A stretch of DNA of 64,000 nucleotides from Cyanobium sp. Tous-M-B4 (GTDB taxonomy: Bacteria > Cyanobacteriota > Cyanobacteriia > PCC-6307 > Cyanobiaceae): NCBI RefSeq assembly GCF_024345395.1, contig NZ_JAGQBA010000002.1:124001-188000 (forward strand), given 5' to 3'. The translations under genes and the position numbers were made by a program. Positions 43,583 to 52,334 of the stretch are shown here, in pieces. Within the stretch, counting starts at the first letter, position 1. Every line of letters starts with the position of its first letter. The notes under the pieces were generated by a model. The model worked only from the letters and a program-made list of their open reading frames with translations. It had not been told where the DNA came from and ran no database searches.

Positions 43583-44590
43583 GTGAGGCAACACCGCTTT
43601 AGGCAGCTGCTGGCGGTGGCCACGGCGGTGCTGGTGGCCTCGCTTACGGGCGGCTGCGAAGGCTGGCTTGAGTCCCTTGGGCTTCCCTACAAAATCGAGG
43701 TCCCGCTCGCCACTTGGCCGGGCTACGAATACTTTTATTTGGCCAAGCGCAAGCGGTTGGCGGCGGAGCAGAGCCTGCGCCTAGACACGCGCGACTACCC
43801 CGATCCGCAGGCAATCGTGCATGCATACCTGCGCGGCGAGCTGGATGTGGCCCAGCTCACCACGGTGGAGGCGGTGGATATCTGCAGTAAGCAACCAAAA
43901 CGCTGTCCGGTGGTGGTGCTGGTGCTGGATGAATCCCGTGGCGGCGACATGGTGGCCGCCCGGGCTGGCCTGCTCAGCGTCGAAGACCTGCGTGGCCGCA
44001 AGGTGGCTGTGACCCCTTCAACCCTGGGGCCTTTTGTGCTCAGTAGGGCGCTTGAGGAGGCGGGTATGGCCCTCAAGGACGTGAAGGTGGTGCCGATGCC
44101 GATGGGCGAGATGGCGGGGAGTTTGGCGTGGCGCAAGGTGGATGCGGCGGCGTTCTTTCCGCCATTCAGCGACTACGCCCTGCGGGTGGGTTTGGCTCAG
44201 GTGCTGTTTGACAGCAGTCGCATCCCCGGCGAGATCTTCGATGTGCTGGTTGTAGATCCGCTGTTTGCATTGCACCACCGCGACGATCTGGCCCGGCTGC
44301 TGCGCACCTGGCAAGCCGCCCATGAATATGCCGATCGCCACCCAGATGAGGCGGATAAGTTGATGGCATTTAGGGAGAAGTTGAGCGTGCCGCGCTTCCG
44401 CCAGGCTGAGCAGGGGCTGGTTTATCACTCGTTGCAGGAGCAGGTGCCTTTACTGGAGCCGGGCGGGGTGCTGGCCCAAAACCTCAAGGCGGTGCAGCAG
44501 GTGCAGGTGGAGCTGGGCTTAATGAAGCCCGGTGCGCCTCTTCCCCGGGTCGACGATGCACCGCTGCGCCAGGCGCTGAATCAGCCCTGA
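43583..44590 (+). CDS. ABC-type solute-binding lipoprotein (NitT/TauT-like)
   Basis: This 335-residue product carries a lipoprotein signal (LLAVATAVLVASLTGGC, lipobox Cys near residue 25). A periplasmic binding domain follows: VPLATWPGYEYFYLAKRKRL, AYLRGELDVAQLTTVEAVDI, VEDLRGRKVAVTPSTLGPFV and WRKVDAAAFFPPFSDYALRV. It belongs to the NMT1/SsuA-type fold binding organic sulfur, nitrogen or related compounds. No permease or ATPase gene is near, so it may be an orphan receptor. The GTG start abuts the stop of the decayed outer-membrane gene, and its 5' region was probably rearranged. Confidence 0.8.
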   Translation: MRQHRFRQLLAVATAVLVASLTGGCEGWLESLGLPYKIEVPLATWPGYEYFYLAKRKRLAAEQSLRLDTRDYPDPQAIVHAYLRGELDVAQLTTVEAVDICSKQPKRCPVVVLVLDESRGGDMVAARAGLLSVEDLRGRKVAVTPSTLGPFVLSRALEEAGMALKDVKVVPMPMGEMAGSLAWRKVDAAAFFPPFSDYALRVGLAQVLFDSSRIPGEIFDVLVVDPLFALHHRDDLARLLRTWQAAHEYADRHPDEADKLMAFREKLSVPRFRQAEQGLVYHSLQEQVPLLEPGGVLAQNLKAVQQVQVELGLMKPGAPLPRVDDAPLRQALNQP

Positions 44591-44782
44591 ACGGTTGCGG
44601 GCGCACGGTTTTTGGGCTGGCTGAAGAACGGGGCTTATCGGCAGCAGGGTCACCCCAACCGGCTTGCCGAGCTCATCAAAATCAACAATCAGGTTGTCGC
44701 TCAGGGCTTCGGAGCTGCTGCTCACCCGATCGGCAAGCTCGATGTAGAGGGTGTCGGTATCTGGGAAATAGCGGATTTTCAT
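44519..44782 (-). CDS. DUF2283 family protein
   Basis: The product has 87 residues from ATG 44782. KIRYFPDTDTLYIELADR, then LSDNLIVDFDELGKPVGVTL is the short DUF2283 domain. The last about 35 residues run antiparallel over the end of the solute-binding protein gene, so the true coding end may be different. Another ATG at 44800 lies inside repeat copy E, which supplies the upstream region. Proteins of this family are often found with small toxin-like genes. Confidence 0.65.
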   Translation of the reverse strand: MKIRYFPDTDTLYIELADRVSSSSEALSDNLIVDFDELGKPVGVTLLPISPVLQPAQKPCARNRSGLIQRLAQRCIVDPGKRRTGLH

Positions 44783-44783
44783 G

Positions 44784-44862
44784 GCGCAGGGGGGCGCCAT
44801 GCACTTTTTGGAGATGAACTAAGTCTTGGCTAAGTCCACTCACTGAGGCCGTGTGTGGTTCC
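44784..44862 (-). repeat. Dispersed repeat family, copy E
   Basis: GCGCAGGGGGGCGCCATGCA, then TGAACTAAGTCTTGGCTAAG and GTCCACTCACTGAGGCCGTG. It matches the centre of copies C and D. It ends exactly at the start of the DUF2283 gene, so here the repeat forms the leader of a gene. Confidence 0.78.
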
Positions 44863-44964
44863 ACTCAGCAGATGTTTGCCGTTTGGCTGGGCACCCCAGC
44901 TATTGAGCCGTCGCCTCCCTTTAGGCCGCGAACGGGTATGATCATATTGAGCATCTTATCAACC

Positions 44965-45298
44965 ATGGCCGTCGCGTCATCTCCTTTTGAACGCGTCACG
45001 TTTTGAACGCGTCACGGTGACGATGCCGGCGGAGTTAGTTGCTGGCGTTGATCGCTACGAGCGCAACCGCAGTCGCTTCATCACAGAAGCCGTGCGTCAT
45101 GAACTGAAGCGCCGTCGGCACCTGGAGCTGCTGCGATCACTCGACGAACCCCATCCCGACAGCCTGGCCACCGCCGCTTTGGGGCTGGAGGCCTGGGCTG
45201 GGGCGCTGCCCACAGAAGACAGCGATCTGCTCGACCCCACCGCAGGCCTGCCCTTGCGCTGGAGCGCCAATCAAGGCTGGCAAGAACCAGTGACATGA
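44965..45298 (+). CDS. RHH/MazE-type antitoxin with N-terminus disrupted by a 16-bp tandem duplication
   Basis: The native start is probably ATG 44965 (MAVASSPFERVT). A 16-base tandem duplication (TTTTGAACGCGTCACG at 44985-45000 and 45001-45016) then shifts the frame into a TGA. Removing one copy joins it to VTMPAELVAGVDRYERNRSR and the rest of the ribbon-helix-helix antitoxin. In the present sequence only TTG 44987 or the internal ATG 45023 could start the remaining 92-103 codons. The gene overlaps the MazF-type toxin by 4 bp. A palindrome TATGATCATA at 44936-44945 may be its operator. Confidence 0.75.
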
Positions 45299-45648
45299 AC
45301 CTGGCTAGAGGCACTTTGGTGCTCGTTGACCTGGAGCCAACGCTGGGCCATGAACAACAGGGGACTCGGCCTTGTGTGGTGGTGAGCGACGCGGCTGTTA
45401 ACTGCAACCAGAGCTTTCCCCTGATCGCGGTGGTGCCGGTCACAGGCACTCCTGCCCAAGGGGCGCTCTATCCAGCCTTGGCACCTGGATCCAGCGGACT
45501 CACCAAGCCATCGACAGCCCTGGTGGATCAGCTGAGCTCCATCGACAAGCAACGCGTCCGCAGGCGCTATGGCGAGGTGTCACCAGAAGAGCTTGAGGCC
45601 ATTGACGCGGGCTTGTGTCTGTATCTGGCCCTTGAGCCCCAGCCGTGA
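45295..45648 (+). CDS. mazF: MazF/PemK-family endoribonuclease toxin
   Basis: In this 117-residue product, RGTLVLVDLEPTLGHEQQGT followed by RPCVVVSDAAVN is the diagnostic MazF N-terminus with the catalytic Arg. PLIAVVPVTG and STALVDQLSSIDKQRV are the later strands, with a catalytic Thr or Ser region. MazF cuts mRNA at short sequences. It is coupled to the damaged antitoxin gene by ATGA. Whether enough antitoxin is made is an open question. Confidence 0.88.
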   Translation: MNLARGTLVLVDLEPTLGHEQQGTRPCVVVSDAAVNCNQSFPLIAVVPVTGTPAQGALYPALAPGSSGLTKPSTALVDQLSSIDKQRVRRRYGEVSPEELEAIDAGLCLYLALEPQP

Positions 45649-45758
45649 CTCACCCAGCTGGTCGGCAAAAGCCCCATCAAGAGGCCGGCGAAAACCGGAT
45701 TAGAAACTCCGCATTTACTGCATTAAGATGCCGGTGTTTCCCGCATCAGCGAGCCTGA

Positions 45759-46994
45759 GTGCCTGCCTACAGCCCCCGGATCGTGGATGGCGAACTGCGG
45801 GAGCTGTTGGGATCCGCAGGTGCTGTGGTGATCGAAGGGCCTAAGGCCTGCGGCAAGACGATGACGGCCTCGCAGCAATCCGCCTCCCGCGTGTTGCTCG
45901 ACATCGACCAGGCCGCGCGGCAGGCCTTGGCGGTGGAGCCGAGGCTGGTGCTGGAAGGAGCAAGGCCGCGACTGCTGGATGAGTGGCAGGTGGCACCCGA
46001 GCTCTGGAATCAGGTGCGCAGGGCCGTCGATGCCTCCGAGCAGCCCGGCCAGTTTCTGCTCACCGGCTCAGCGGTGCCGGCGGAAGATATCAGCCGCCAC
46101 ACCGGCGCCGGCCGTTTCGGGTTCTTGCGCATGCGGCCCATGAGCTTGTTCGAATCTGGAGTGTCCAACGGCGCCGTGTCGCTGCGTCAGCTGTTTGCTG
46201 GCGAGGTGCAGACCGTGGCGGATCCAGGGCTGAGCGTGCAGGATCTCGGTGCGCTGATTGCGCGCGGCGGATGGCCCGCGCAGCAGAGCAGACCTCTGAA
46301 AGCGGCGAGCCGGGCCGCCCGCGACTACCTCGAGCAGGTGCGGCAGATTGACATCAGCCGAGTGGATCGCCGCCGCGATCCAGCCAGAGTGGGGGCACTG
46401 TTGCGCTCTCTCGGGCGCCATTGCGCCACTGAGGCCAGGCTCTCAACACTGGCCGCCGATGTCGCCCTGGATGAGCGCACCGTGACGGCTTATCTGCAGG
46501 CGTTGGAGCAGCTGATGGTGATCGAAGATCAGCCCGCCTGGGCTCCCCATCTGCGCTCGAGGGCGCGGCTGCGCAAGGCCCCAAAGCGTCATTTCGTCGA
46601 CCCATCGCTGGCGCTGGCGGCCAGCGGGGCTGCTGCGGAGCGATTGCCGGAGGATTTTGAATGGTTCGGGCAGTTGTTCGAATCACTCGTGATCCGCGAT
46701 TTGCGCGTGCTCAGCCAACCCCTGGAAGGAGAGGTGTTGCACTACCGCGATGACTACGGGGTGGAGGCGGATGCGATCGTGCAGCTGTGCGATGGGCGCT
46801 GGGGCGCCATCGAGATCAAGCTCGGCGAGGGGCAGGTTGACGAGGCCGCCGCCAACCTCAAGCGCTTCTCAGACCAGATCGACAGCCAACGCTCGGGGTC
46901 AGCGGCGTTTCTGGCCGTGATCTGCAGCAAGGGGTACGGCTATCGCCGGCCCGATGGGGTTGTGGTGGTGCCGGTTGGTGCCCTTGGGCCGTAG
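45759..46994 (+). CDS. AAA/P-loop ATPase with DUF4143 domain
   Basis: The 411-residue product starts at GTG. Walker A is in VVIEGPKACGKTMTASQQ (about residues 22-39) and Walker B follows in LLDEWQ. The C-terminal DUF4143 domain has LRKAPKRHFVDPSLALAASG, FGQLFESLVIRDLRVLSQPL and EVLHYRDDYGVEADAIVQLC, a PD-(D/E)XK-like nuclease fold. Such proteins are common accessory genes of archaea and bacteria with unknown targets. It follows the mazF gene by 110 bp. An AAA remnant of the same general type is found at 61 kb. Confidence 0.85.
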   Translation: MPAYSPRIVDGELRELLGSAGAVVIEGPKACGKTMTASQQSASRVLLDIDQAARQALAVEPRLVLEGARPRLLDEWQVAPELWNQVRRAVDASEQPGQFLLTGSAVPAEDISRHTGAGRFGFLRMRPMSLFESGVSNGAVSLRQLFAGEVQTVADPGLSVQDLGALIARGGWPAQQSRPLKAASRAARDYLEQVRQIDISRVDRRRDPARVGALLRSLGRHCATEARLSTLAADVALDERTVTAYLQALEQLMVIEDQPAWAPHLRSRARLRKAPKRHFVDPSLALAASGAAAERLPEDFEWFGQLFESLVIRDLRVLSQPLEGEVLHYRDDYGVEADAIVQLCDGRWGAIEIKLGEGQVDEAAANLKRFSDQIDSQRSGSAAFLAVICSKGYGYRRPDGVVVVPVGALGP

Positions 46995-47012
46995 CCAGCC
47001 TCCTGCAGTGGG

Positions 47013-47258
47013 CTAGAGAGCCACTGGAAGTTGAGTTTTGAAGGGCTCGGCCAGGAGTTTGGCCAGGCCTGCTGCATTGCGGATGTCTACGCAGAGAAGG
47101 GTGGCACCAATGAATTCAAGTGTGTAGCCATCCCCTTCGAGTACCAGATCGGGAATGCCACGCAGGCTGGGATGGCGAAACAGGATGGCCCCGTTTTCGC
47201 CATCCACCAGACGCTCCATTCCTTCCAGTTGGGTGCTCAGGTGTTGGGCTTGATCCAT
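47013..47258 (-). CDS. Small hypothetical protein, partner of the next gene
   Basis: The product has 81 residues from ATG 47258. HLSTQLEGMERLVDGENGAI, then PDLVLEGDGYTLEFIGATLL. No family is recognised. The gene overlaps the upstream small gene by 22 bp, the compact arrangement typical of toxin-antitoxin pairs, but neither protein shows a known toxin motif. Confidence 0.55.
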   Translation of the reverse strand: MDQAQHLSTQLEGMERLVDGENGAILFRHPSLRGIPDLVLEGDGYTLEFIGATLLCVDIRNAAGLAKLLAEPFKTQLPVAL

Positions 47259-47506
47259 CTTCCTGCTCCCAGGCCGTTGGTCACGGTGCGTTGGTCGGTG
47301 GGATATGTGGTGATCACCCGTTCCCCATCTTGGCTGAGAATGGCGATCCATGGGCGGTCTTCCCAGTCGGAGACAACCACAGTGGCTGCTGTGCTGAGGT
47401 CCAGATGCCGCTGGCCTTGCTTAAGAGCGGCTTGCCAGCTGTTCAGGCGATCACCGTTGATTTCGTAAGTCTCAAGCTTGTCGATCGCGTGCTTGCTTAG
47501 CTCCAT
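47237..47506 (-). CDS. Small hypothetical protein (DUF4258-like?)
   Basis: The 89-residue product has KHAIDKLETYEINGDRLNSW at the N-terminus and VVVSDWEDRPWIAILSQDGE followed by RVITTYP in the second half. This is loosely similar to DUF4258 proteins, small domains of toxin-like genes. The match is from memory and weak. It lies 12 bp downstream of serS and is probably co-transcribed with it. Confidence 0.5.
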   Translation of the reverse strand: MELSKHAIDKLETYEINGDRLNSWQAALKQGQRHLDLSTAATVVVSDWEDRPWIAILSQDGERVITTYPTDQRTVTNGLGAGRWIKPNT

Positions 47507-47518
47507 GGGCTCCCCCCA

Positions 47519-48796
47519 TCACCCCGCACCGATCGTGTCGCCACCGAAGTAAGGCACCAGGGCGGCGGGGAGCTTGACGGAACCATCAGCCTGCTGGCCG
47601 GTTTCGAGTAGGGCGGCCATGGTGCGGCCGATGGCGAGGCCGGAGCCGTTGAGGGTGTGGAGCAGGCGGGTGTTTTTGCCATCTTTGAAGCGGATGGCGG
47701 AGCGGCGGGCTTGGAAGTCGTTGCACACTGAGCAACTGGAGATCTCGCGGTAGGAGCCGGCGCCGGGCAGCCACACCTCGAGGTCGTAGGTGCGGGCTGC
47801 GGAGAAGCCCATATCACCGGTGCAGAGCTCGATCTTGCGGTAGGGCAGCTCGAGGGCTTCCAGCACGGCTTCGGCGTCAGCGGTGATCTGCTGGTGGGCG
47901 GCGGAGGAGTGGTCGGGATGGCAAAACCAGTAGAGCTCCACCTTGTTGAACTGGTGCAGTCGGATCAGGCCACGGGTGTCGCGGCCGTAGCTGCCGGCTT
48001 CGCGGCGGAAGCAGGGGGTGTAGGCGGCGTATTTGAGCGGCAGCTGCTCAGCGGGAATCACCTCGTCGCGGTGCAGGGAGGTGACTGGTACCTCGGCGGT
48101 GGGGGTGAGCCAGAGGTCGTCGTCGGCGCAGCGGAAGCTCTCCTCGGCGAATTTGGGCAGCTGGCCTGAACCCGTGAGGCTGGCGGAATTCACCAGGATC
48201 GGCGGCATCACCTCGCGGTAGCCCTTGGCGGTGTGCAGATCGAGCATGAAGCTGATCAGGGACCGCTCCATGCGGGCGCCAGCACCCATCAGGGTGATGA
48301 AACGGCTCTGGGCGATCCGCACGGAGCGTTCGGTTTCAAACAGCCCCAGCCGCTCGCCGATCTGCCAGTGCTCCTGCAGGCCAGCTTCGGTGCGGGGGCT
48401 GCCCCAACGCTTGATCTCGATGTTGTCGGCTTCGCTGCGACCATCGGGTGCCTCGGGCGAGGGCAGGTTGGGCAGGGCTGATAGGGCATCACGCAGCTGC
48501 AGCTCCATGGCTTTTTCCTGCTCCTCGAGGGCCGCTACCTGCTGCTTGATGGCGTTGCCCTGGTCGCGCAGGGCCTGCACCTCGGGACTGTTTGGGGCAG
48601 ATCCGCCTTGAATCAGCTGCCCCACGGCCTTGCCGATGCGGTTGCCCTCGGCTTGAAGGTTGCTGCGCTGCTCCTCGAGATCGCGCTCCTGGCGGGCGAT
48701 CTGCTGCAGCGGAGCGAGGTCTAGCGCCATGCCCCGACGGGCCAGCTGGGTGGTGATCAGCTCAGGGCTGTCGCGCAGAAGGCGCTGGTCAAGCAC
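47519..48796 (-). CDS. serS: Seryl-tRNA synthetase
   Basis: This 425-residue class II synthetase has an N-terminal coiled-coil arm (about residues 28-105 with RQERDLEEQRSNLQAEGNRI), motif 2 in YTPCFRREAGSYGRDTRGLI and motif 3 in NGSGLAIGRTMAALLETGQQ. It charges tRNA-Ser and indirectly supplies selenocysteine pathways where present. The start MLDQRLLRDSPELI is the conserved N-terminus. Upstream sequence becomes AT-rich at once. Confidence 0.97.
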   Translation of the reverse strand: MLDQRLLRDSPELITTQLARRGMALDLAPLQQIARQERDLEEQRSNLQAEGNRIGKAVGQLIQGGSAPNSPEVQALRDQGNAIKQQVAALEEQEKAMELQLRDALSALPNLPSPEAPDGRSEADNIEIKRWGSPRTEAGLQEHWQIGERLGLFETERSVRIAQSRFITLMGAGARMERSLISFMLDLHTAKGYREVMPPILVNSASLTGSGQLPKFAEESFRCADDDLWLTPTAEVPVTSLHRDEVIPAEQLPLKYAAYTPCFRREAGSYGRDTRGLIRLHQFNKVELYWFCHPDHSSAAHQQITADAEAVLEALELPYRKIELCTGDMGFSAARTYDLEVWLPGAGSYREISSCSVCNDFQARRSAIRFKDGKNTRLLHTLNGSGLAIGRTMAALLETGQQADGSVKLPAALVPYFGGDTIGAG

Positions 48797-49011
48797 GGCG
48801 GCTGAATGTGGTTATCGTAATTTTAAGTGGCGACGCATCAACTACGGCGTTGGAGGAATTTCCAATCCTTTAAAGTGGATTGGACATTGGAATTCCTAGC
48901 ATTGCTTGGCGCTCGCTTTGATGGGTAGTTTGCGAATTTGTCCGGAGTTTGCAAAAAAAACGCCCCTCCACTTAAAATAGAACACGATCAGCATCACGGG
49001 TGGTTGTCACA

Positions 49012-51024
49012 ATGGTCGCTCACAACTCTAAAAGTCGAAGCCGATCCGGGCTTGCTGGCTTGAAAAGCTATAGGGACAGGTCGCAATATTTGAGCCTCTC
49101 GCTTAACCAGGTGGTATCAATAAGAAATCTTCTCGCTACATCTGCTAACCAAAAAAGAGCAGGTAACATTGTATTAGCGCTCATTCTTGCTGCTGCCGTA
49201 ATAGCTACCGGCGCGGCAATTGTATTGCGCAGTCAGGGCTCGTATCTAGGGTCATTTTTCTCCTCAGAAAGCAAAGAGTCTCGCGAAGCTGCTTTGTATG
49301 GCCAGCAAGCCATAATTAGCGAATTGGCAAGGACGCCAAATCGTGGATTGCTTCTGGGAAGATCTACAACTACTGGTGGTTTGTTTGCTCCTAGTTCCTG
49401 GGCTGCTTCATCTGGCAACCCCGGGCAAAATCCGTGTTCTCTTTCGTCGTCGACCGGTTCTCCGGTCGCTCCAACATCTATAAGTGGCGTCACGACTACA
49501 TCTAAAGCTGCTGTCAAAAATCAGTCAGACAAGAGTTACTGGCTCCGTTCAGTAGAGTTTAAAAACGAGGCAATTACTGGATCTAGAAGCGCAATTAAAT
49601 TTAGTAGATCTAACGTGTCCTCTAACTGGAATTCCGCTACAACGGGATCTTATTCGGCATCTGCTGTAAATCTTCAAGGGGCTACCAAAGCCTATATTGA
49701 ATTAGAAGTAGAAGGTGAATCTGTTCAAGCCGGGAAAACATCAATCTCGAGGATTAAAAAAGAATACGAAGTTGTGCCAAAATGCTGCGGGCGCTCCTTT
49801 GGTTACACTTTTGCCAGCCTCGCGGCTCCGACGGCAAGTTTTGGACAGGATTTGAGATCATGTCCCGCTTTTGGCCAAGGAATTTTAAATCTGGTTACAG
49901 GTGCGAATGGAAACGGAGTGTTTAATACTACAGGTGGAGCATTTGATTTATGGGAAAATAGTATTGGTACCAATCAAGACCTAGCAGTAACTTTAAATCC
50001 CAACGATGTTAAAAGCCTTGACGCAGATACCAGTCTAGCGGGTTCTACTCAAAAATTGCCGCCACAGATTGCGCTTCCTAGTGGCGCATCTATTAGTAAT
50101 TCAGGTTGTATTACTGGCCAAGTTGCGCTGCCTGCAGCTGGGTTAAGCCCTCCTTCACAAGCATGTACGGGTTCAACAACAGCTGAAACTATTTATCAAG
50201 AGCAAACCGGATCTGCCCGTCCAAATTATTCAGGAAAAGGTAAGAATAGAGTGCTTATAAGTTATTCGGGTTGTGGGCCTAATGAGTACAGTGTGAATCC
50301 CAATACGGCGCCTCAGCTTCCTTCGGGAGCCATATTAACAGATCGATCACAACAAAATCTAGCTAATCAATCCCCCAGTCCAGACAGGTGCTACCTTCTC
50401 TCGAGTAGAACAACAGCTCCAGCTCCTTACTGTACTCAAGTTACCACTGCGAATGGTTCAGAATTTTATTGCAAGATTCGTTATGTTGACATTAGTGGCA
50501 ATAGCAATGTTAGTGTAGACACAACTGGTGGAAATGTAACGCTATTGTTTACAGATGGCGACACGACGGGTTCGATACTTGGAGGTACGGCAGCTTTTGG
50601 GGGAAATGGTGGATTCGAGCATGTCGTCAATGGGAGCACTGCTGCTTTAGCTGATGCTTTCAGGTTTAGAGTTGTCAACAATGTTCTTGGAAGTGACTTT
50701 CAGCTTAAAGGCGCTGCTGGGGCTCTTGCGGGCTTTTTTGACCTTCGATATTCCGATGTATTTATAAGCGGTGGTGGAGGAAATGCCAATGTCAATCTTT
50801 CTGGGATAGTATGGACTAATAATTTGGATATAGCTGGTAATGTAACCCTTGTAAATCCACCGTCTGGTAACTGTACTGATCCAAATCCGGCTGCTGGCTC
50901 TACATGCGCATTACTTAGTGCGCTTTATCCAAAGCTGTTTGACGGCGATCCTACAAATGATGATATTACTCCGGCCAATGATTGGACTCCGCGTAGCGTA
51001 TTTAGTCTTAACTTATTTCAATAA
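49012..51024 (+). CDS. Large PilX-like minor pilin or pseudopilin
   Basis: The product has 670 residues from ATG 49012 (a GTG at 49000 is also in frame). A basic segment leads to a hydrophobic helix NIVLALILAAAVIATGAAIV after KRAG, like a class of PilX proteins without Glu at position 5. The remaining 570 residues are rich in Gly, Ser, Asn and Thr and form many beta strands with paired Cys (CTDPNPAAGSTC near the end). It starts an AT-rich operon of four. It probably acts as a tip or adhesive minor pilin, which is inference from position and layout. Confidence 0.65.
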   Translation: MVAHNSKSRSRSGLAGLKSYRDRSQYLSLSLNQVVSIRNLLATSANQKRAGNIVLALILAAAVIATGAAIVLRSQGSYLGSFFSSESKESREAALYGQQAIISELARTPNRGLLLGRSTTTGGLFAPSSWAASSGNPGQNPCSLSSSTGSPVAPTSISGVTTTSKAAVKNQSDKSYWLRSVEFKNEAITGSRSAIKFSRSNVSSNWNSATTGSYSASAVNLQGATKAYIELEVEGESVQAGKTSISRIKKEYEVVPKCCGRSFGYTFASLAAPTASFGQDLRSCPAFGQGILNLVTGANGNGVFNTTGGAFDLWENSIGTNQDLAVTLNPNDVKSLDADTSLAGSTQKLPPQIALPSGASISNSGCITGQVALPAAGLSPPSQACTGSTTAETIYQEQTGSARPNYSGKGKNRVLISYSGCGPNEYSVNPNTAPQLPSGAILTDRSQQNLANQSPSPDRCYLLSSRTTAPAPYCTQVTTANGSEFYCKIRYVDISGNSNVSVDTTGGNVTLLFTDGDTTGSILGGTAAFGGNGGFEHVVNGSTAALADAFRFRVVNNVLGSDFQLKGAAGALAGFFDLRYSDVFISGGGGNANVNLSGIVWTNNLDIAGNVTLVNPPSGNCTDPNPAAGSTCALLSALYPKLFDGDPTNDDITPANDWTPRSVFSLNLFQ

Positions 51025-51722
51025 TGACGATTGATATGACTTACGTGGCTTTAAAAGGCAGTTGCCGCCCATTTCTTGATTTGCTTTGGATGCCTAGTTG
51101 GCGTCGTAGTAGAGTTTCGGCAGTCTCTTCTAGTCCTTCGAACTTTCTTGAAAAGGTTGCAAAAGCCAGTTCGTCTGGTGCTGGATTTACCTTTGTAGAG
51201 GTATTGATGACTGTTGTGATTGTGGCAGTGGCCGCTGTAGCAGCTGCGGTCAGCACAAATGTGGCTGTTAGATTTTCAAATAAAGCACTTGATAGTACGC
51301 GTATTGATTCTCTCATCGATCGAGATATTGCTTCCCTAGAGAGGGCTTCATTCCAGTACACATATTGCACGGGAACATATAAGTGGGATTCTTCCCCATG
51401 CGGGTCCGCGGCTCCAGGTTCGCAAAATTACTATTTCCCTCTTGCTACTCCATCCTCTTCGGCGAATGCAGTCAATTTTGGTGCTGCTTGCACAGGCGGC
51501 ACGATGACAAATTCATTGACAGACGCTATTAATGGAGGAGATAGCACTCTTGCGTTATCCCCTTCTGCGACAGCTCTTGGAATCTCAAGGGAGGTTACTC
51601 TTGATAGTGCCAGTGCTCATCGTCTTTTAATTGAGTATAGGTTGAATAATTCAGTTAAGCGACAAAGGGCTGTGGTGCCTGCCGCGGCATATTGGTGTCC
51701 AGATACGGAACCACTACTATAA
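51024..51722 (+). CDS. Type IV prepilin-like minor pilin (PilV-like)
   Basis: In this 232-residue product a long leader precedes the prepilin peptidase site GAG-FTFVEVLMTVVIVAVAAV with the conserved Glu5. The mature domain is short and has cysteines (CTGTYKWDSSPCG). The start may lie later than 51024, as the leader of about 52 residues is long. An ATG at 51036 is possible. It overlaps the end of the upstream gene and precedes two further prepilins. Confidence 0.72.
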   Translation: MTIDMTYVALKGSCRPFLDLLWMPSWRRSRVSAVSSSPSNFLEKVAKASSSGAGFTFVEVLMTVVIVAVAAVAAAVSTNVAVRFSNKALDSTRIDSLIDRDIASLERASFQYTYCTGTYKWDSSPCGSAAPGSQNYYFPLATPSSSANAVNFGAACTGGTMTNSLTDAINGGDSTLALSPSATALGISREVTLDSASAHRLLIEYRLNNSVKRQRAVVPAAAYWCPDTEPLL

Positions 51723-51727
51723 TTACT

Positions 51728-52333
51728 ATGCACCTGTTTTCCCCCTATCCAAGATCTGGAAGCCCGAACAATGCGCTACGCCGATGCAAAAGCTCTGAGT
51801 GTGGCCTTTCTCTGGCTGAACTTCTTATCGTAATTGTAATCTTAGGGATATTTGCCGCCATAACTTTAGAGTCATATAATTCTTTTCAGCGAAGAGAGCG
51901 CGTCAATGCAGTCGCCCTTTCTATCTACGGCTGGTTGAATGAAGTAAGGCAGGCTAGTCTTCGCCTTCAAGACTCTGGCTGTATGGTTACTTTTGCAAGC
52001 GGCAGTATTGCTGCTGGGCAGCAGCTGGCAAGTGTTGAGACCGGCTCGAGTTGTGCTGCGATTTTGGGGGCTAACTCTAGCCTTGTTCTTGATCGAGATT
52101 TGACCAATGGGTTAATTACTCAAATAGGCCCATCTGTACTTTCTGTCACATACACTCCTAGGACGTTGTCCACGAATGTCTCAGATATTACCATTGGATT
52201 GACTGTAGATGCTAAGGCCCCGCAGCGCTGCTTACTTGTTTCTGCTGTATCTGGCTCTATTCAGGTCGGCCGTAACAATTCATCTTCCTCAACGACGGGT
52301 GTTTGCTCCTATTCCACTCAGCGTAGTATTTGA
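51728..52333 (+). CDS. Type IV prepilin (FimT/GspH-like)
   Basis: The product has 201 residues from ATG 51728. The prepilin signature ECG-LSLAELLIVIVILGIFAA contains Glu5 and is followed by the FimT/GspH-like helix RRERVNAVALSIYGWLNEVR. The globular part has two Cys (CMVTFASG, later CAAILGAN). It lies 5 bp after the PilV-like gene. It would be an operon partner for initiating pilus assembly. Confidence 0.8.
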   Translation: MHLFSPYPRSGSPNNALRRCKSSECGLSLAELLIVIVILGIFAAITLESYNSFQRRERVNAVALSIYGWLNEVRQASLRLQDSGCMVTFASGSIAAGQQLASVETGSSCAAILGANSSLVLDRDLTNGLITQIGPSVLSVTYTPRTLSTNVSDITIGLTVDAKAPQRCLLVSAVSGSIQVGRNNSSSSTTGVCSYSTQRSI

Positions 52334-52334
52334 C

